Assembly (NCBI GenBank): GCA_033980235.1
Contig: CM067077.1
Location: 2,043,501 to 2,107,500 of the forward strand
Length of the DNA stretch: 64,000 nt
Origin: Diadema setosum
Lineage: Eukaryota > Echinodermata > Echinoidea > Diadematoida > Diadematidae
Reading direction: 5' to 3'
The notes under the pieces were generated by a model that ran no database searches, was not told the DNA's origin, and was given only the letters and a program-made list of their open reading frames with translations. Made by a program: the position numbers and the translations under genes. This document shows positions 61,936 through 64,000 of the stretch, piece by piece. Every line of letters begins with the position of its first letter. The first letter of the stretch is position 1.

Positions 61936-62949
61936 ATGGCGTCTTATGTAGGACTGAATGTTGGCGGCACAATTTACGAAACAGCCGAAATGACTCTTAC
62001 CAGTCAACCTGAAAGTTTCTTCACCTCGCTATTGAGTGGCAATCATAGCAGTGCCATCAGAGATGAACGGGGGAACTACAGAATTGATCGTGATGGTGAC
62101 ATATTCCGATACATTCTCAATTACCTGCGTGATAACAAGCTCATTCTACCAGAAGGTTTCAACAAGCTCGCCTTACTCGAGCGCGAAGCGGATTTCTACC
62201 AGCTCCAATCACTCAAAACTGACATCCAGGCCTTGAGAGTGGGAAAGCGCAGTGACCCTATTTCTTTAAACGTTTCTGGAACGACTTACACAACAACAAG
62301 GGAAGTTCTTTCCCATGAGCCCAAGTCAGTTTTCCAACAGATTCTGGATTACCAGGCCACTCCAGTGAACGGTCAATACTTAATACCAGGTGACGGAGCA
62401 CTCTTCAACCTCATATTGGAATATCTCCGGTTTGGAGCTCTCGTTCCATATACCTCTTCGGATGGATGGGAGTCGCTAAAAAATGAAGCAAGATTTCTGA
62501 AGCTTGAGGTTCTTCTGGCGCACATCGCAATCCGTCAGATGTTAGCATCAGATGAAACACCCCTTAAGGGACTGGCAATGTTTGCCAGACGGGACGACTT
62601 CGTGTTGTACGCAAGGGATCGATCAATTTTGAAGAGTTTAGCTACAATGCTGCTAACGAAAGACCCGTTTCCAGAGAGGATCATCTATCGATACAGCAGC
62701 AGAATTTCTATCTTCGTCATGGTAATTTCTCTGGACAGGTCTCAGGCAGGAGAACCTGTTTCTACACCGGCAACCGAGGCGGATCCTAGTCACATCAGCC
62801 GATACCCTGCAAATAGAGAAGACATGATCGCACTCCTCTCTGTTCTCGTTGGCATGGAAACCCATCGAAAAGTTTTCCCTTCCTCGTACCTTGGGTTGTT
62901 TTGCATTCCAAGCGACATAGCTAGTAGTAAGCTTAAGGAGATATTTTAA
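61936..62949 (+). CDS. Double-BTB (K+ channel tetramerisation type) protein, copy B
   Basis: 337 residues, same two BTB domains as copy A. Only three amino-acid differences: residue 17 Ser to Ala, 99 Thr to Ala, 329 Val to Ala. One silent change was seen near residue 317. All read in frame with no stop. Flanks are nearly identical to copy A: upstream from about 60670, downstream to the window end. The recent duplication explains the identity; the data cannot say which is ancestral or whether both are expressed. Confidence 0.88.
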   Translation: MASYVGLNVGGTIYETAEMTLTSQPESFFTSLLSGNHSSAIRDERGNYRIDRDGDIFRYILNYLRDNKLILPEGFNKLALLEREADFYQLQSLKTDIQALRVGKRSDPISLNVSGTTYTTTREVLSHEPKSVFQQILDYQATPVNGQYLIPGDGALFNLILEYLRFGALVPYTSSDGWESLKNEARFLKLEVLLAHIAIRQMLASDETPLKGLAMFARRDDFVLYARDRSILKSLATMLLTKDPFPERIIYRYSSRISIFVMVISLDRSQAGEPVSTPATEADPSHISRYPANREDMIALLSVLVGMETHRKVFPSSYLGLFCIPSDIASSKLKEIF

Positions 62950-64000
62950 GCTTTGGCTGTAGTACTTAGCAGTAGTATCTTCATCCACATGCATACTGTT
63001 TAATACTGTGATGGAGTGATGTACTTCAGGTTTGATGAGTACATTCTATAACCAAATTCTACAAGTATTATACTCCGCTTGGCGCCAGCTATTATTGTCA
63101 GCATTTTATAACGTTTAATTTCTCAAAAGGATTGGTGACTAGAAGTGCTTCATGGCGAAGTTGAAGTGTATATAGGGCGATGTGAGTCAAAAAATCCACA
63201 ATTTAGAGGGTAGAGTGAACAGGGATAATTATAATGTCCGCCCATGTCTGATTAAAGCAACTTGGGAAGAGTTCATAGCATTAGTTGTCGATCATTTTTA
63301 CAAAGAAAACAAGTTGCGTTTCTGCGCCAGGGATTTTGACAAAAGTTCTGAGTGGATAATGTCCTAAACAACACGATTGTTATTATGATTGTTATTATGA
63401 TTGTTATCATGATTGTCTTCGTTTTAAATCAGCGAGAGCACAGTGTTATCGTCATAGTGCGTCTGAATCCATCACAGCACTTGTGGGTGGAGAATGGTGT
63501 CTAACTAGATTTCGGTAAATGTATCATAGGGATGCTACGAACAGAAAAACAAATGTTGTTAAAATTTCTAATCATCCATTTTCACGCTCCTCTGCCACCG
63601 CCGTCTATTTCTTCTTCACTTTCCTATTCTTCGAATTCTTTATTTGCTATTTCATGTACACGTTTCTGTCTGATATTATTTCTTATTTCCAGCGTACATA
63701 CCTTTTTTCTGTGTTGTAAACGTAAGGCCAAAACAGTGGTGTCTGATGTAAATAAAAAAATCATGTTAAAGTTGTTGATGTTGAAGGGCAGAATATGTGA
63801 GATTCTGATACAATGTCATGTACGTACTGTAGATATTCTGAGTATAGGGTGATTAAGTTCTAATAACATGTAAATATTGCTGATAGATTTACAGTGTATC
63901 ACTTTTTGCCATCTTTCTCCTTTCTATGTGTGATAATACATCGTTTTTGTTTTGTCTCCGCCTCGAATTGACGTCGGAGGAATTATGTTTTTGGGCTGTT

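Larger units (their letters stand above)
50879..64000. repeat. Tandem segmental duplication, unit about 8.45 kb
   Basis: 50879-55356 (copy A) matches 59325-64000 (copy B), covering the LINE 3' part, both BTB genes and their flanks. The offset is 8446 at the left end and 8644 at the gene because copy B has about 200 extra bases (60433-60630) repeating LINE sequence. The left junction shares AAATCT (50873-50878, 59319-59324). The right end of copy B is outside the window. Confidence 0.88.

Overview
The window is eukaryotic: genes are split by GT/AG introns, coding density is low, and the sequence is AT-rich and packed with short inverted-repeat transposons, SINE-like units and a degraded non-LTR retrotransposon. 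Protein similarity of the main gene and the mix of hAT-, TTAA- and THAP-type repeats suggest a marine invertebrate deuterostome, most likely an echinoderm. This is inference; no species can be named from the sequence alone.

About 10.2-45.4 kb, minus strand: the 5' fifteen coding exons of EXOSC10 (Rrp6), the DEDD-Y 3'-5' exoribonuclease of the nuclear RNA exosome. All exon joins were checked by hand for phase and splice signals and give 688 continuous residues with the N-terminal PMC2NT region, the full exonuclease domain (D306, E308, D364, Y429, D433) and the HRDC domain. The lysine-rich C-terminus was not found and probably lies beyond position 1. The introns are a catalogue of mobile DNA: TTAA-flanked foldback elements, two piggyBac-like elements sharing one TTAA, four copies of a tRNA-derived SINE, a 2.8 kb terminal-inverted-repeat element studded with nine copies of a 14-mer, and an orphan acidic exon (36.4-36.6 kb) with its own ATG.

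About 1-10.2 kb: no intact gene. A satellite with units of about 210 bp is interrupted by a 2.6 kb hAT-like element with a perfect 8-bp target duplication. A small element at 9.6-10.2 kb carries a THAP zinc-finger fragment.

About 45.4-64 kb: the EXOSC10 start and upstream region, more foldback elements, then a non-LTR retrotransposon with a partly duplicated reverse transcriptase (49.0-52.0 kb). After it comes an apparently intronless 337-residue protein with two BTB/K+ channel tetramerisation domains (53.3-54.3 kb). The segment from about 50.9 kb is repeated in tandem from 59.3 kb, so a second, nearly identical BTB gene lies at 61.9-62.9 kb and the copy runs off the window end.

EXOSC10 is a housekeeping RNA-processing gene. 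The BTB pair is a local duplication with no visible functional link to it.
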